Assembly (NCBI GenBank): GCA_018646675.1
Contig: JABGUH010000028.1
Coordinates: forward strand, 1-64,000
DNA from: Bdellovibrionales bacterium
GTDB lineage: Bacteria; Bdellovibrionota; Bacteriovoracia; Bacteriovoracales; Bacteriovoracaceae
Length of the DNA stretch: 64,000 nt
Direction: 5' to 3'
In this document: piece by piece, positions 16,839 to 26,672 of the stretch
Numbering within the stretch: the first letter of the stretch is position 1
Layout of the letters: each line of letters opens with the position of its first letter
Made by a program: the position numbers and the translations under genes
The notes under the pieces: model-generated
Told to the model about the DNA's origin: nothing
The model's database searches: none
The model's input: only the letters and a program-made list of their open reading frames with translations

Positions 16839-19800
16839 ATGAACAAGATCAACGTGCCCCACATCCAAGTGGATCGTCAGATTTGCCCTCAAGGCACATT
16901 CCAGCTGACCACCCACGATATACCGATTGAAGAGCTAACACTTAATCAGCTCTTTGAACGCTCAGTAGATCTCAATCCACTATCCACTGCAATTATCACT
17001 GACGACAATGCTTTAAGTTATGGTGAGCTAGAGAGTTATGCCAATCAGATGGCACATCTGTTACAGGGATTAGGGGTTGGTCCGGGGTCATTGGTGGCCA
17101 TCTATTTTAATCGCGGTATTATGCCAATCATCTCAATATTGGGAATTTTAAAGGCAGGTGCGGCCTATGTTCCACTTGATCCGTCATATCCACAAGAGAG
17201 GATCAGCTATATTCTAGATTCTACTAATGCATATCATCTCCTGGCCGAGAGCAGCCTCCTCGCTAACATCTCTATTAATCATCAGAAAATGATGACCATA
17301 TTTGACAGTTACTCACTTCTACAGGAGCACTCCACTGCGCGCATTACTAATCGTGAAAATGGATTAAGTAGTAGCGATCTTTGTTACACTCTTTTTACCT
17401 CCGGAACTACTGGGCGCCCCAAAGGAATAATGACAGAGCATCGCAATGTAGTGCGTTTCTCTCATACCTTTAATCAACTATGCCAGATCTCCACTAGTGA
17501 TCGCATCTACCAGGGATTTGCTCTGGTCTTTGACGGATCAGTGGAGGAGATCTGGATGGCATTTGGTAGTGGTGCAACACTGGTAATTGGACGACAGGAA
17601 CTTTCAACGTTATGTGATGAAGCTGCGGCATTTATGAATCAGCATCGAGTAACTGTTTTCTCCACTGTACCGACCTTTCTAGGTATGATCAAACAGGAGC
17701 TGCTTGATAACCGCTTGATCATACTAAGTGGGGAACCCTGTCCTCCGATGCTTGTTGACCGCTGGGGAAGCAGTCAGCGAAGAGTACTAAATGTCTATGG
17801 GCCAACAGAGACAACGGTTAATGCTACCGTCAAAGAGTGTCTGCCCGGAGCACCTGTTACAATTGGTACTCCACTGGACGGCTACCAAGTCTATGTCTTG
17901 GATGAGCAGTTCGGGCCGGTGGAAGAGGGCGTAGCTGGTGAGCTTTATATTGGAGGGGTAGGAGTTGCCCGGGGTTACTTTGATGACCCTAAGTTGAATC
18001 AGAGCAGATATATTTTAAATCCATTTAGTAGTTTGTGTGATGATCGACTATTTAAAACTGGGGACCAAGTTAAAAAGTTGGATGGCGAGTTACACTTTTT
18101 AGGTAGAAAGGATGACCAAGTAAAAATTCGCGGCTTTCGTATTGAGCTCTCTGAGATTGACTCACTTTTACAGGAGTTTGACCAGATTCGTTCTGCCGTA
18201 ACCAAAATAGATATTAGTCAGGGGCAAAAGAGGATAGCAGCTTACGCCATTTTAGATTATGGAGTGGGAGTGCTAGATGAGCTGCGTCTAATTGAATTTT
18301 TACAGCAGCGGCTGCCACCATACATGATCCCCAACTACTTAGATATTCTGGAGAAGCTTCCAACTCTACCTAGCGGCAAAGTTGATCGGCACTCACTGCC
18401 AAAAGCAATCAACCCTTTGATTGCTCATACCAGAGAGATGACCTCACCTCGAAATATTTTTGAAGCAGACCTGCTCTACTCATGGCAGCATACTTTTAAA
18501 CACCAGAATATCTCTATCGATGATGATTTCTTCTTAAATTTACGAGGTGACTCGCTTTTAGTGGTTGAGATGTTATCACACTTAAGAGCTACCTATGATC
18601 ACCAACTCTCTGTTCGCGATGTCTATGGAAATACTACTATTGAGCAGTTAGCAAAAAAGGTGAAAGAAAAAAAATATAGCTCAGAACAGATAAAAGATAG
18701 CTCCGCCAATCGCTTTGCAGCACTGCCTAGATGGGAGCGCTATCTTTCGGGATTCATGCAGTTCTTAGCAGTACTATTTTTCTACGCAGTTGCTCCAGCA
18801 CCTTTGGTTTTGTTGCTCTATTTAGGAGTAGCTTCCTGGCAAGCAAGCTTTGCCAGTAGTACTTTATGGATTGCGATTGTGGCCCTGACTATTTTGGGAT
18901 ATCCGTTGGGGCTTCTAGCCAGTATCGCCTTAAAATGGATTATAATTGGCCGCTACCGACCCGGCAGCTATCCGCTATGGGGTTGGTACTATTTTCGATG
19001 TTGGTTGACCTTTCGTATTCAGGCTGCCAGTGGAGTTACGCTGTTAACAGGAACTCCCATAATTAATCTCTATTACCGACTATTGGGAATGAGAGTTGGT
19101 GAAAACACTATTTTAGATAGTGCTCAATTTGGGGCGGTTGACCTGATCACAATCGGTGAAGATACCGCTATCGGAGCAGGCACGCAACTCCATGGATTTC
19201 GAATTGAGAGTGGTCAGATGATTTTGGCCCCGGTTACAGTTGGTAGAGGGTGCTATATCGGAAATCACTCTCAACTTGGCTTAAACTCTACCATGGAGAA
19301 TGGAGCAGTCTTAGATGATCTCTCTACACTGCCAGATAATTTTACGGCGAAAGAGGGGGTAAGTTATCGAGGATCACCTCCCGTTGGGACAGAGGTGGAT
19401 CTGACTTGTTATCAAAATCAGAGTAAGAACAAGAGGCGACCACTATTGATGGCCACCGCTCACTATCTAATGCTCCTGTGGGTTGGTATACTTTTCTTGC
19501 TAATTGCCATACCTCCCTTACTGACTCTGATTGCAGCCTATCTCTCATATGGTATTAATGGATTGGTTAGTACATCTTTTATCTGGGCAATTCTGGGGAC
19601 ACCCTACTTCTGTTTAATGGTCGCAGGAGTGAAGGGATTAACCATGGGGCGCACTACTCCTGGCATCTATAATACGCATGGACTATATTATTTAAAGCGT
19701 TGGAGTGTAGATCTCTTTTTAACCATTAGTAGTCAACTGTTACATGCTCTCTATACCACGATATATCTACCATCTTGGTTGCGTCTATTAGGTGCAAAAA

Positions 19801-20825
19801 TTGGCAAGCGAACAGAGATATCTACCGTAATGAAGATGACACCTGACTTGGTGGAGATTGATGACGAGAGCTTCTTTGCCGATGGATCTATGATTGGAGG
19901 GCGACGCTTTTATTACGGCAAAGTTCATTACGCTAAGAATCAGATTGGCAGAAGAACCTTTATTGGTAACAACGCCATGTTGCCGGTTGGTGAGAGTATC
20001 GGAGCAAACTGTCTCTTGGGGGTACTATCACTGCCTCCACGCAACTTCCCCGATAGCGGTGATGGTTCTGAGTGGCTAGGATCTCCCTCCTTTCGTCTTC
20101 CTCACCGCAATCAGGTAACAATTTTTAGCGATGAAACCATCTATCGACCAACTCTAAAACTCTATACTCAACGTCTACTCATTGATGGATTGCGTATTTT
20201 GGTTCCAAGTCTTATTGCCCTCGTCTCAACATTGACCTATATGTTTTTTTTATACTACGCTTTTTATAATTTAACCTTGATCCAAACCCTCGCTACGGCA
20301 CCACTTGTTTCCATCGGTTTGGCCCTGACCTCTGCGCTGGCAGTTGTCTTTCTAAAATGGATAATAATGGGAGTTTTTCGGCCAGTTAAAAAGCCGTTAT
20401 GGTCAATCTATGTATGGTGTAACGAACTGATCAATGGAGTATACGAGACGGTGGGGGCACCACTGATTGCTCCTCTAATGGGAACACCATTTTATAACTG
20501 GTATCTAAGAATGCTAGGCTGCAAAATAGGTAAGCACACCTATATTGGAACATCACTCTTCTCTGAATTTGATCTGGTCAACATCGGTGACTACTGCGCT
20601 CTTAACAGTGGTGTAGTAGTTCAAAACCATCTGTTTGAAGATCGAGTGATGAAGTCATCCCATTTACATATTGGGAATAACTGTACAATTGGCAATATGT
20701 CAGTAGTGCTCTATGACAGTGTGATTAGAGATAATTCGACAATTGCACCACTATCTTTAGTTATGAAGGGGGATGATCTACCCGCTCATAGCTCATGGGA
20801 GGGAATTCCCATTGCAAGGACGTAA
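16839..20825 (+). CDS. membrane NRPS-like enzyme, poly-lysine synthetase (Pls) type
   Basis: 1328 aa, near the 1319 aa of Streptomyces epsilon-poly-L-lysine synthetase. In order: adenylation domain (about 25-520) with LFTSGTTGRPKG, FDGSVEE, NVYGPTETT and SGKVDR; a carrier domain (about 535-610) with Ser in RGDSLL; then three repeats of hydrophobic helices plus hexapeptide left-handed beta-helix segments (about 740-840, 985-1100 and 1220-1325). There is no condensation or thioesterase domain. This A-T-membrane-tandem layout matches Pls and the 'NRPS terminal domain' family. My hand-aligned specificity code reads D-G-E-S-I-S-V-V-N-K; Glu239 and Ser278 resemble lysine-type codes (for example D-A-E-S-I-G-S-V-I-K). 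A basic amino acid homopolymer is a plausible product but not shown. Confidence 0.85.
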   Translation: MNKINVPHIQVDRQICPQGTFQLTTHDIPIEELTLNQLFERSVDLNPLSTAIITDDNALSYGELESYANQMAHLLQGLGVGPGSLVAIYFNRGIMPIISILGILKAGAAYVPLDPSYPQERISYILDSTNAYHLLAESSLLANISINHQKMMTIFDSYSLLQEHSTARITNRENGLSSSDLCYTLFTSGTTGRPKGIMTEHRNVVRFSHTFNQLCQISTSDRIYQGFALVFDGSVEEIWMAFGSGATLVIGRQELSTLCDEAAAFMNQHRVTVFSTVPTFLGMIKQELLDNRLIILSGEPCPPMLVDRWGSSQRRVLNVYGPTETTVNATVKECLPGAPVTIGTPLDGYQVYVLDEQFGPVEEGVAGELYIGGVGVARGYFDDPKLNQSRYILNPFSSLCDDRLFKTGDQVKKLDGELHFLGRKDDQVKIRGFRIELSEIDSLLQEFDQIRSAVTKIDISQGQKRIAAYAILDYGVGVLDELRLIEFLQQRLPPYMIPNYLDILEKLPTLPSGKVDRHSLPKAINPLIAHTREMTSPRNIFEADLLYSWQHTFKHQNISIDDDFFLNLRGDSLLVVEMLSHLRATYDHQLSVRDVYGNTTIEQLAKKVKEKKYSSEQIKDSSANRFAALPRWERYLSGFMQFLAVLFFYAVAPAPLVLLLYLGVASWQASFASSTLWIAIVALTILGYPLGLLASIALKWIIIGRYRPGSYPLWGWYYFRCWLTFRIQAASGVTLLTGTPIINLYYRLLGMRVGENTILDSAQFGAVDLITIGEDTAIGAGTQLHGFRIESGQMILAPVTVGRGCYIGNHSQLGLNSTMENGAVLDDLSTLPDNFTAKEGVSYRGSPPVGTEVDLTCYQNQSKNKRRPLLMATAHYLMLLWVGILFLLIAIPPLLTLIAAYLSYGINGLVSTSFIWAILGTPYFCLMVAGVKGLTMGRTTPGIYNTHGLYYLKRWSVDLFLTISSQLLHALYTTIYLPSWLRLLGAKIGKRTEISTVMKMTPDLVEIDDESFFADGSMIGGRRFYYGKVHYAKNQIGRRTFIGNNAMLPVGESIGANCLLGVLSLPPRNFPDSGDGSEWLGSPSFRLPHRNQVTIFSDETIYRPTLKLYTQRLLIDGLRILVPSLIALVSTLTYMFFLYYAFYNLTLIQTLATAPLVSIGLALTSALAVVFLKWIIMGVFRPVKKPLWSIYVWCNELINGVYETVGAPLIAPLMGTPFYNWYLRMLGCKIGKHTYIGTSLFSEFDLVNIGDYCALNSGVVVQNHLFEDRVMKSSHLHIGNNCTIGNMSVVLYDSVIRDNSTIAPLSLVMKGDDLPAHSSWEGIPIART

Positions 20826-20914
20826 AACAGTTATATTTTAATAGTTAAATAAAATTGGTCAAAAATAATCGGCTGCAGACTTTTATACCAGTGCTGGCAT
20901 CTATTTATTATGGA

Positions 20915-22255
20915 TCAAGGTTGAAGGTCGAGATGATATTTTAGCCAAATATATTTATCACTTCTTTCAGTTTGTTTGATTTCCAACGCAATCCAGCTGT
21001 CATCATCAAGTTGGTTGTAGTGGGATAAAGTTTGCTGGTTGCCATCATATCTTTGTTTAAAGTTGAGAGTTCCCCAGTCTTCAGCGCCATTTGTCAGATG
21101 ATAATTACCCGTAATCATATTTTCATTCACGGTAGTTAATCCATCGACAGCGGGACCATCTTCAACAAATGATAGGTGGGTGGGAATTTCTACCTCAATA
21201 TTGCTACCATTACTCCTTGTCTCAATATTGATTCTTGCAAGATCATCTTCTCGCGGTACTATTTCACTAGTGACATCACTACTATTTTTGGAGTCACTAT
21301 TGCCAACATAGATATTGATTTTTGCACCATCAGAGCTGATGCTGGAGCGATGTTGCACCCGATGACTACCAAATAGGTCTAGGTTATTGACCTGTTCCAT
21401 GTCCATTAGTAGCACTCTTTTTGGTAATCCATTATCTTCTCGTTCAATTGCAATACCATAGTCAAGATTATAGTAATTGCTGCTATCTTCGGTTCGTTGG
21501 GACTGATTGTATAGCTTCCCCCATATTTTGCGCTTCTTTTTACTTGGCGGAATGAATTGTTTTTGCTCTTGTTTGACTGCCAGTTTCGTAGTTACTGACG
21601 GCGGTGGCCCCGGTTTTTCTGATGGAAGAGTGGGAGGAGTTGCTATTAGCTTGTAGACGGATATAACCGGAAATTTATTTTGCTCTAGTATAATTTCAAT
21701 AATATAATTTTTGCCATCATGTTGGGCCCGGTAGTAGAGAGCGCGTCTGTGTTTAGTACTAAGGAAAAAGGAGTAGAGGTTTTCAATTGGAATTTCCTGA
21801 TGAACAAGCAGTCTCACCTGTTTATGCTGAAACTCTTTCCAGTTATTGATGATCTGCTCTCTGATCATGGTATCATTGCACTTCTGATCTCCTCCGGACT
21901 TTAACTCATGTTGGGCCAGATAGCTCAATCCCTCTAATTTGGTTAGCTCCAGTTGGAGTTGAAACTTTTTATCACTCTCTGATTGTTCGGAGGCAAGCTG
22001 AGCCTGTAATATCTTAGTGACTTGACGTCCCAGCTTAAGGTGTTCTGGGCAGTAGTAGCAGGCAACATTTTCTATCGTGTCTCTCTCCTGCAGTCGAAGG
22101 GCAAAGTTATTATCAGTGTCAGATCTTTTATAGCTATCAAGCAACTTCTTGGCCAAATGGATATATCCAATCTCACCATCTGCTGCATGGCTGAGATGTG
22201 GCAGCAGCGAGATGAATAGCAGTAACATGACTGGTCTAAATAAAATTACCATCAC
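20915..22255 (-). CDS. exported protein of unknown function (446 aa)
   Basis: A signal peptide (about 1-24, ending SHAAD) precedes a helical N-terminal part of about 180 aa. That part contains a CYYC pair (about residue 62) and one more cysteine (GDQKCNDT). A proline/threonine linker (about 205-240) leads to a C-terminal region of about 200 aa rich in beta-strand-like sequence. No family is recognised. It converges on the Pls-like gene with an 89-bp gap, so the two are not co-transcribed. Periplasmic or outer-surface location is likely. Confidence 0.65.
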   Translation of the reverse strand: MMVILFRPVMLLLFISLLPHLSHAADGEIGYIHLAKKLLDSYKRSDTDNNFALRLQERDTIENVACYYCPEHLKLGRQVTKILQAQLASEQSESDKKFQLQLELTKLEGLSYLAQHELKSGGDQKCNDTMIREQIINNWKEFQHKQVRLLVHQEIPIENLYSFFLSTKHRRALYYRAQHDGKNYIIEIILEQNKFPVISVYKLIATPPTLPSEKPGPPPSVTTKLAVKQEQKQFIPPSKKKRKIWGKLYNQSQRTEDSSNYYNLDYGIAIEREDNGLPKRVLLMDMEQVNNLDLFGSHRVQHRSSISSDGAKINIYVGNSDSKNSSDVTSEIVPREDDLARINIETRSNGSNIEVEIPTHLSFVEDGPAVDGLTTVNENMITGNYHLTNGAEDWGTLNFKQRYDGNQQTLSHYNQLDDDSWIALEIKQTERSDKYIWLKYHLDLQP

Positions 22256-22445
22256 TATACCCTTCGGAGATTCTAGGGATTAGTTTGAGTATTTATCTAG
22301 GAAATATGTTTTTATATTTATATGAAAGCTGTCGGCATGCCGTATCCAGAGATATTACTGCACTATTTTAGTGTGTTATGATTAATATCAGCAATTAACT
22401 CTGCTGTCCCAGGGGAGAGCCTCTCTCATTTATGGTACTAATTTT

Positions 22446-23717
22446 CTACTTATAGGTCTTTAGATTTACCTTCAGTTCACGCAGCTTCCCAACATTTCCC
22501 TGATAGTAGTCGGCAAGATGCACTTTCCACGTTCCCTGTGCTAAGTACCCACGAAGATTTAAAGAGACTGGGTACCATCCGCTCTTGTCACCAAACCACT
22601 TCCTAACTTCAGTGTCAAAATTATCATACTTCCACATCATAAATGATCTTTTACCACTAGGATCATATAGCAAGATAATCAACTCATCACTCTTCTCATG
22701 CACAAAATCAACATAGAGACTTAGTCGATGAACACGCCCAGGTTGATCGACTTTAAAGGTGAAGGTCAGACCAACCTCATCTTCATCCTTTATGTCTTGT
22801 GGAAGGTTCTGCATTTCGAAGTTGTACTCACTAATTTTCCACTGGCGATTATTGGGAGGAATTAGATGAGCAAACTGAGTTGAGCGCACAACATCCTCAC
22901 CATGGCACTCATCCTCTTGACATACTTTAGAGGTCAGACAGCCATCAACGGAGACAAAGTCCTTATCACCTCTTACCAGAACTCCCTCAACAACTCCCGA
23001 CTTCTGATCAAAAACAGCTGAACCAGAGTTTCCGGCATAGCTATCAAGCGTGGCGGTAAAAAAGGCATTTTGGTAGTTAGTACGAACTACTCCGTTCGGC
23101 GATATCTTGGTTGGTAGACCATAGCTATTTCCAATAACTGCAACTGTCGCACCATTTACAATTTTCTCCTCTTTTCTTATTGGAAGGGGAGAGTGGTTTA
23201 GGACAGGACGGTCTAGACGAACTATCGCAAAGTCTGCTCCATTCCCCAAATCCAGTGTTCTGGCAATGATCTCCTTGCACCCATACACTTCGCTTCTTGC
23301 AATAGTCGTAGGTGTAGAATTTACTTTTCTATAGCTGTAATTAAAAATGAATGAGTTTTGTTGACAACCTTTTAAGCGGTTAATGCAGTGTCCGGCCGTC
23401 GCAATAATATCTTCGGCGACTAAAAAACTGGAACATGTGGCGATATATGGCTGATCGGTAAATCGTTCACTCTCACACATTTTCTCAGACTCACCCCAAA
23501 TTCTGTTTTCCAAATAGACAAAGTCACCGTCAGAGTGGGTATCAATAAAAAAATTATCGACGATAGATAGTGTCGAATCAGCCAGAGCGGTGAGCAGTGG
23601 CAGGTGCGTTGCTTGGTAGATATCTAAGCGATCATCTTCACCATAGATAACCTTATCAGCACCAAAAATTGTTGTAGGAATAAGAACTAATAACAAAATC
23701 CATTTTGTAATCAACAT
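22446..23717 (-). CDS. secreted V8-like serine protease with C-terminal P-domain
   Basis: Signal peptide, then DKVIYGEDDRLDIY and the catalytic domain: TAGHC (His about 108), GADFAIVRLDRP (Asp about 165) and YAGNSGSAV (Ser about 230). Unlike its paralogues at 1646 and 9577 it carries about 130 more residues (290-423), with strands such as FTFKVDQPG, DELIILLYDPSGKR and GTWKVHLADYYQGNVG. These match the P/Homo-B domain of subtilisin-like convertases, a beta-sandwich often fused to secreted peptidases in marine and predatory bacteria. The P-domain may stabilise the enzyme or bind substrate. The product should act outside the cell. Confidence 0.88.
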   Translation of the reverse strand: MLITKWILLLVLIPTTIFGADKVIYGEDDRLDIYQATHLPLLTALADSTLSIVDNFFIDTHSDGDFVYLENRIWGESEKMCESERFTDQPYIATCSSFLVAEDIIATAGHCINRLKGCQQNSFIFNYSYRKVNSTPTTIARSEVYGCKEIIARTLDLGNGADFAIVRLDRPVLNHSPLPIRKEEKIVNGATVAVIGNSYGLPTKISPNGVVRTNYQNAFFTATLDSYAGNSGSAVFDQKSGVVEGVLVRGDKDFVSVDGCLTSKVCQEDECHGEDVVRSTQFAHLIPPNNRQWKISEYNFEMQNLPQDIKDEDEVGLTFTFKVDQPGRVHRLSLYVDFVHEKSDELIILLYDPSGKRSFMMWKYDNFDTEVRKWFGDKSGWYPVSLNLRGYLAQGTWKVHLADYYQGNVGKLRELKVNLKTYK

Positions 23718-23841
23718 TTAAAACGACCCTATTTTTATAAGTATAATAGGGAAAATAGTACTATATTTGGTCGCTAAAATATCGTACAGAGCGACTTAAT
23801 TTGTAAAATCATATGACAAATTTAGCATAACATAAGCGCTC

Positions 23842-24084
23842 ATGGCACATAACTGTTTGATTTTATATGAATGTGTCTTAGGGACACAACCTCTAAAGAC
23901 GATATTCAAATATAGACTCTTATCCATTCTGTTGCCTTTGGGGGTCGTAGCTACAATTTTGTTTTTACTGCTGATACAAGGTCGTGCAGGCTCGATGGAT
24001 CGGGGCTATCATTTCAGTAATAATTTGCAGAAAAATGATTTAATTTTATCTATTTCTATTTATGGCCATGAAATCAGTGGATAA
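23842..24084 (+). CDS. doubtful ORF with one TM helix (80 aa)
   Basis: An open frame with one strong hydrophobic segment (about residues 29-47) but no ribosome-binding site. It overlaps the end of the convergent gene by 11 bp, and contains part of a short repeat also found at 26516-26539 outside genes. These points argue against it; it may be non-coding. Confidence 0.25.
   Translation: MAHNCLILYECVLGTQPLKTIFKYRLLSILLPLGVVATILFLLLIQGRAGSMDRGYHFSNNLQKNDLILSISIYGHEISG
23926..23949. repeat. short repeat shared with 26516-26539
   Basis: ATTCTGTTGCCTTT, then a G5 run and CGTA (here with an extra T before CGTA). The second copy differs by one added T before the G-run and no T after it. Both copies are outside confident genes. 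Confidence 0.5.
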
Positions 24085-25615
24085 AAAAACGTAACTCTTT
24101 TGCAACAGTTGAAATTGGACCAATCCCCACACCAATTAATAGAGTGTTGATCAATAAATCTTGCTCCAAGGCACTTAGACTTTGGTAGTTAGCATAGCGA
24201 TGACGTCCCTCTGGGCTTGAGAGCACTTGAGCCAACTTAGATTGGTACTGATTAAAACTACTAATTACAAAGTAGCTATTAAGGGGTAGTCCGAGGGCCA
24301 CAAAACATCCGGGGCGATATACTTTGGCAAGATGTTGAAACTGTTTCGCAACACTTAGTATTTTAAACGCACGTCCGACTGGTAAGAAACAGGATGCTAG
24401 CGCACCTCCGATAATTGAAAACTCTTTTATCAATGCTCGATTTCGCCTGCTCTCCACCATCATCACAATTTCTGTGGAGAGATCACTAAGGTGGGAGCGA
24501 TTATCCTGATAATTTCCAAGGTATTTCATATAGCTTGGAAACATCTCCTCTTTTACATAGAAGAGAAGATCGTTGCGTAATTGTTCATCATCAGATTCAA
24601 ACTCGATGCGCTGATAAAAGCTAGCAAGGTAATGGTCTACACGTTGCTTAATATCATTCTGCCTAGTGTAATGGATAGTTCTCTCTTTTTGTTGTTTAGC
24701 TAACTCGAGCATTTTGTTAATCGCCTGATAGAGTTCTTCTCGCCTAGGATCAGAACTGGTGAGTAGTAAAAAATATGGTGTGCGATTTACAATTTGGTAG
24801 TATTGATCAAGATACTCTTTTGTTCCCTTTTTAAGCTCATGTCCGAGAAAGCGATAGTAGTCATCAACCAACCAGGTCAGGGCCCGCTGATGGGCAGGAT
24901 GGTTGCTTAGAGTTAAAATTTGATTAGCTGGTGATGATTGGCATAATTTTTTTATATTTGAAGCAAGATTCACACCATGCCAACGAAGGTAAAATTTAAT
25001 TTTTTGTGGAGCAATTTCTGTTTGATAGTGAGTACATAAAAATGCCACCTGTTGATTAAAAATTCCACGCGCCTGCTTTACCTCACTAGTAGTTAACGGT
25101 GTCAATGGTTCCACTTCAAATGGCAGAGATAGGATGGAGGTGCTATGGGGATGCTCAATTTGTGAATTAAACTTCAGGTTATGATGGTGCTGGTTATTGC
25201 TGGCCAGATTTCCGATGAGATGTGATGAAACCAGCGCATTACTAGCAACTGAGCTAGAGAGGGCCAAGTTGATTCGCATTTGCGAAAGTTGCTGCTTAAT
25301 ACGTAGATCAAAGATTCGGCGAACCACCTTCTGGCAGGATACTGTTTTACTGACAACCGATCCTTTGGGTGAGAAGTAACGGATAGAAAAGTGAGTAGTT
25401 TCGCTACCAGTAACTTGCTTTAGGCAGAAGGCATATTGCTTTAAATGCGAGATATTAATATCTGTGACTAGATCAAAAAAATTACGCTGCTCGATTAAAA
25501 AACTGATCTGATCAGAGGTTGATGCTCCTACAGCACCAAGTGAAAACAAGATGAGGGAGAGTAGGGTAATAACTGATCTTAAAGAATATAACATTAAGCG
25601 ATTATAAATCCGCAT
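24074..25615 (-). CDS. exported or membrane protein of unknown function (513 aa)
   Basis: A signal peptide or anchor (about 12-31) is followed by a long helical domain and two weak hydrophobic stretches in the C-terminal third (around FSIIGGALASCFLPVG and FVALGLPLNSYFVISSF). Five cysteines are scattered. I recognise no domain. The helical, histidine-rich middle (SNNQHHHNLKF) is unusual but not diagnostic. It is a single gene, convergent with the doubtful 80-aa frame and followed upstream by a 267-bp gap. Confidence 0.65.
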   Translation of the reverse strand: MRIYNRLMLYSLRSVITLLSLILFSLGAVGASTSDQISFLIEQRNFFDLVTDINISHLKQYAFCLKQVTGSETTHFSIRYFSPKGSVVSKTVSCQKVVRRIFDLRIKQQLSQMRINLALSSSVASNALVSSHLIGNLASNNQHHHNLKFNSQIEHPHSTSILSLPFEVEPLTPLTTSEVKQARGIFNQQVAFLCTHYQTEIAPQKIKFYLRWHGVNLASNIKKLCQSSPANQILTLSNHPAHQRALTWLVDDYYRFLGHELKKGTKEYLDQYYQIVNRTPYFLLLTSSDPRREELYQAINKMLELAKQQKERTIHYTRQNDIKQRVDHYLASFYQRIEFESDDEQLRNDLLFYVKEEMFPSYMKYLGNYQDNRSHLSDLSTEIVMMVESRRNRALIKEFSIIGGALASCFLPVGRAFKILSVAKQFQHLAKVYRPGCFVALGLPLNSYFVISSFNQYQSKLAQVLSSPEGRHRYANYQSLSALEQDLLINTLLIGVGIGPISTVAKELRFFIH

Positions 25616-25912
25616 AATGCGATGCGCAATGCAATATGTAGTGTTATGTAATTATTATCCATCCGGGATTGTTTGGAGCTCCCGTGATCAGCTAGTTTAG
25701 GATTTATGACTCGTAAAATCGATTTCTGGGAACTTAAGGATGAATCTAAATTAGATCGCTTTTGGTACTAATTGTTATCTAAGCAGTAGAAACCATAACC
25801 TTTTTACAGATAGCATTGAGCGGTGCACAATTTTGTGCCATAATCACTGCCACATGCCTAGAAAAGTAAGTGCTAGTTATTAATGATTCCAATCAATTGG
25901 AGGATGTTTCAA

Positions 25913-26491
25913 ATGAAAAATTTATTAATGAGTCTAACGTTACTGATGGTTTTTGTTGGCAGTAATGCCAATGCTTCTAGTACAAGGTTTGGCTTGTTAA
26001 AACAAACTTATAATAAGCTGGTGAAGCTCTACACCGGGAAAGGCAGTGTTGGTCGGTTAGAACTTTTTCGAGCAGAAAATCGTCTCAAAAAGATGATAAC
26101 TTACAATCGAAGAAAGGATTCATATCTATATGACCTGACAGATGGGCTGAACGTTAGTAACAAAGTATCGGTCAAGCTGGAAACTGAAATTGGAATGCAG
26201 ATGCAGATTAGGGTCACCGATGAAAGTGGTGATGGCCTACAACTTCTATCTCGTTTTGAGCTTGAGGATATTGTCACTAAAAATACCAAACATCTTGATG
26301 ACTTTAAATATACTATACGATCACATAACCTTGGAGAGCGAGAGAGTTTTGTGCTTGTCATGGGTGATAGTGATGCAAAGGTACTAATTGATGGATTAAA
26401 AACTGAGTATAAAGATGCGCTGGCAAACATTATTTTTGATGTCAGAAAGAGTATTGAGGAATACCACTACGGTTTGGATTTTCTGCTCTAA
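25913..26491 (+). CDS. exported protein of unknown function (192 aa)
   Basis: I place the start at the ATG at 25913 rather than 25883: it has GGAGG nine bases upstream and begins directly with a proper signal peptide (KNLLMSLTLLMVFVG, cleavage near NANA). The mature protein is about 170 aa, charged, without cysteines, and looks alpha/beta. No family is recognised. It is the only gene between two minus-strand blocks. Confidence 0.65.
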   Translation: MKNLLMSLTLLMVFVGSNANASSTRFGLLKQTYNKLVKLYTGKGSVGRLELFRAENRLKKMITYNRRKDSYLYDLTDGLNVSNKVSVKLETEIGMQMQIRVTDESGDGLQLLSRFELEDIVTKNTKHLDDFKYTIRSHNLGERESFVLVMGDSDAKVLIDGLKTEYKDALANIIFDVRKSIEEYHYGLDFLL

Positions 26492-26515
26492 AAATTTCTC
26501 TACCAACGGCAGTCT

Positions 26516-26539
26516 ATTCTGTTGCCTTTTGGGGGCGTA
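26516..26539. repeat. short repeat shared with 23926-23949
   Basis: ATTCTGTTGCCTTTT followed by GGGGGCGTA. It starts 25 bp after an exported-protein stop codon. The two copies are 2.6 kb apart. Confidence 0.5.
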
Positions 26540-26672
26540 AGTAATAATCAGATTGCGCTGTACCACATGTTTTCTTTATGTTGATTAATGATTTAACTCA
26601 AAGTTCACGCTATGCCTGCTGGTTTGCAGAGTGGATAATATCACAATATATGTGGGAACAAACATTATCCTC

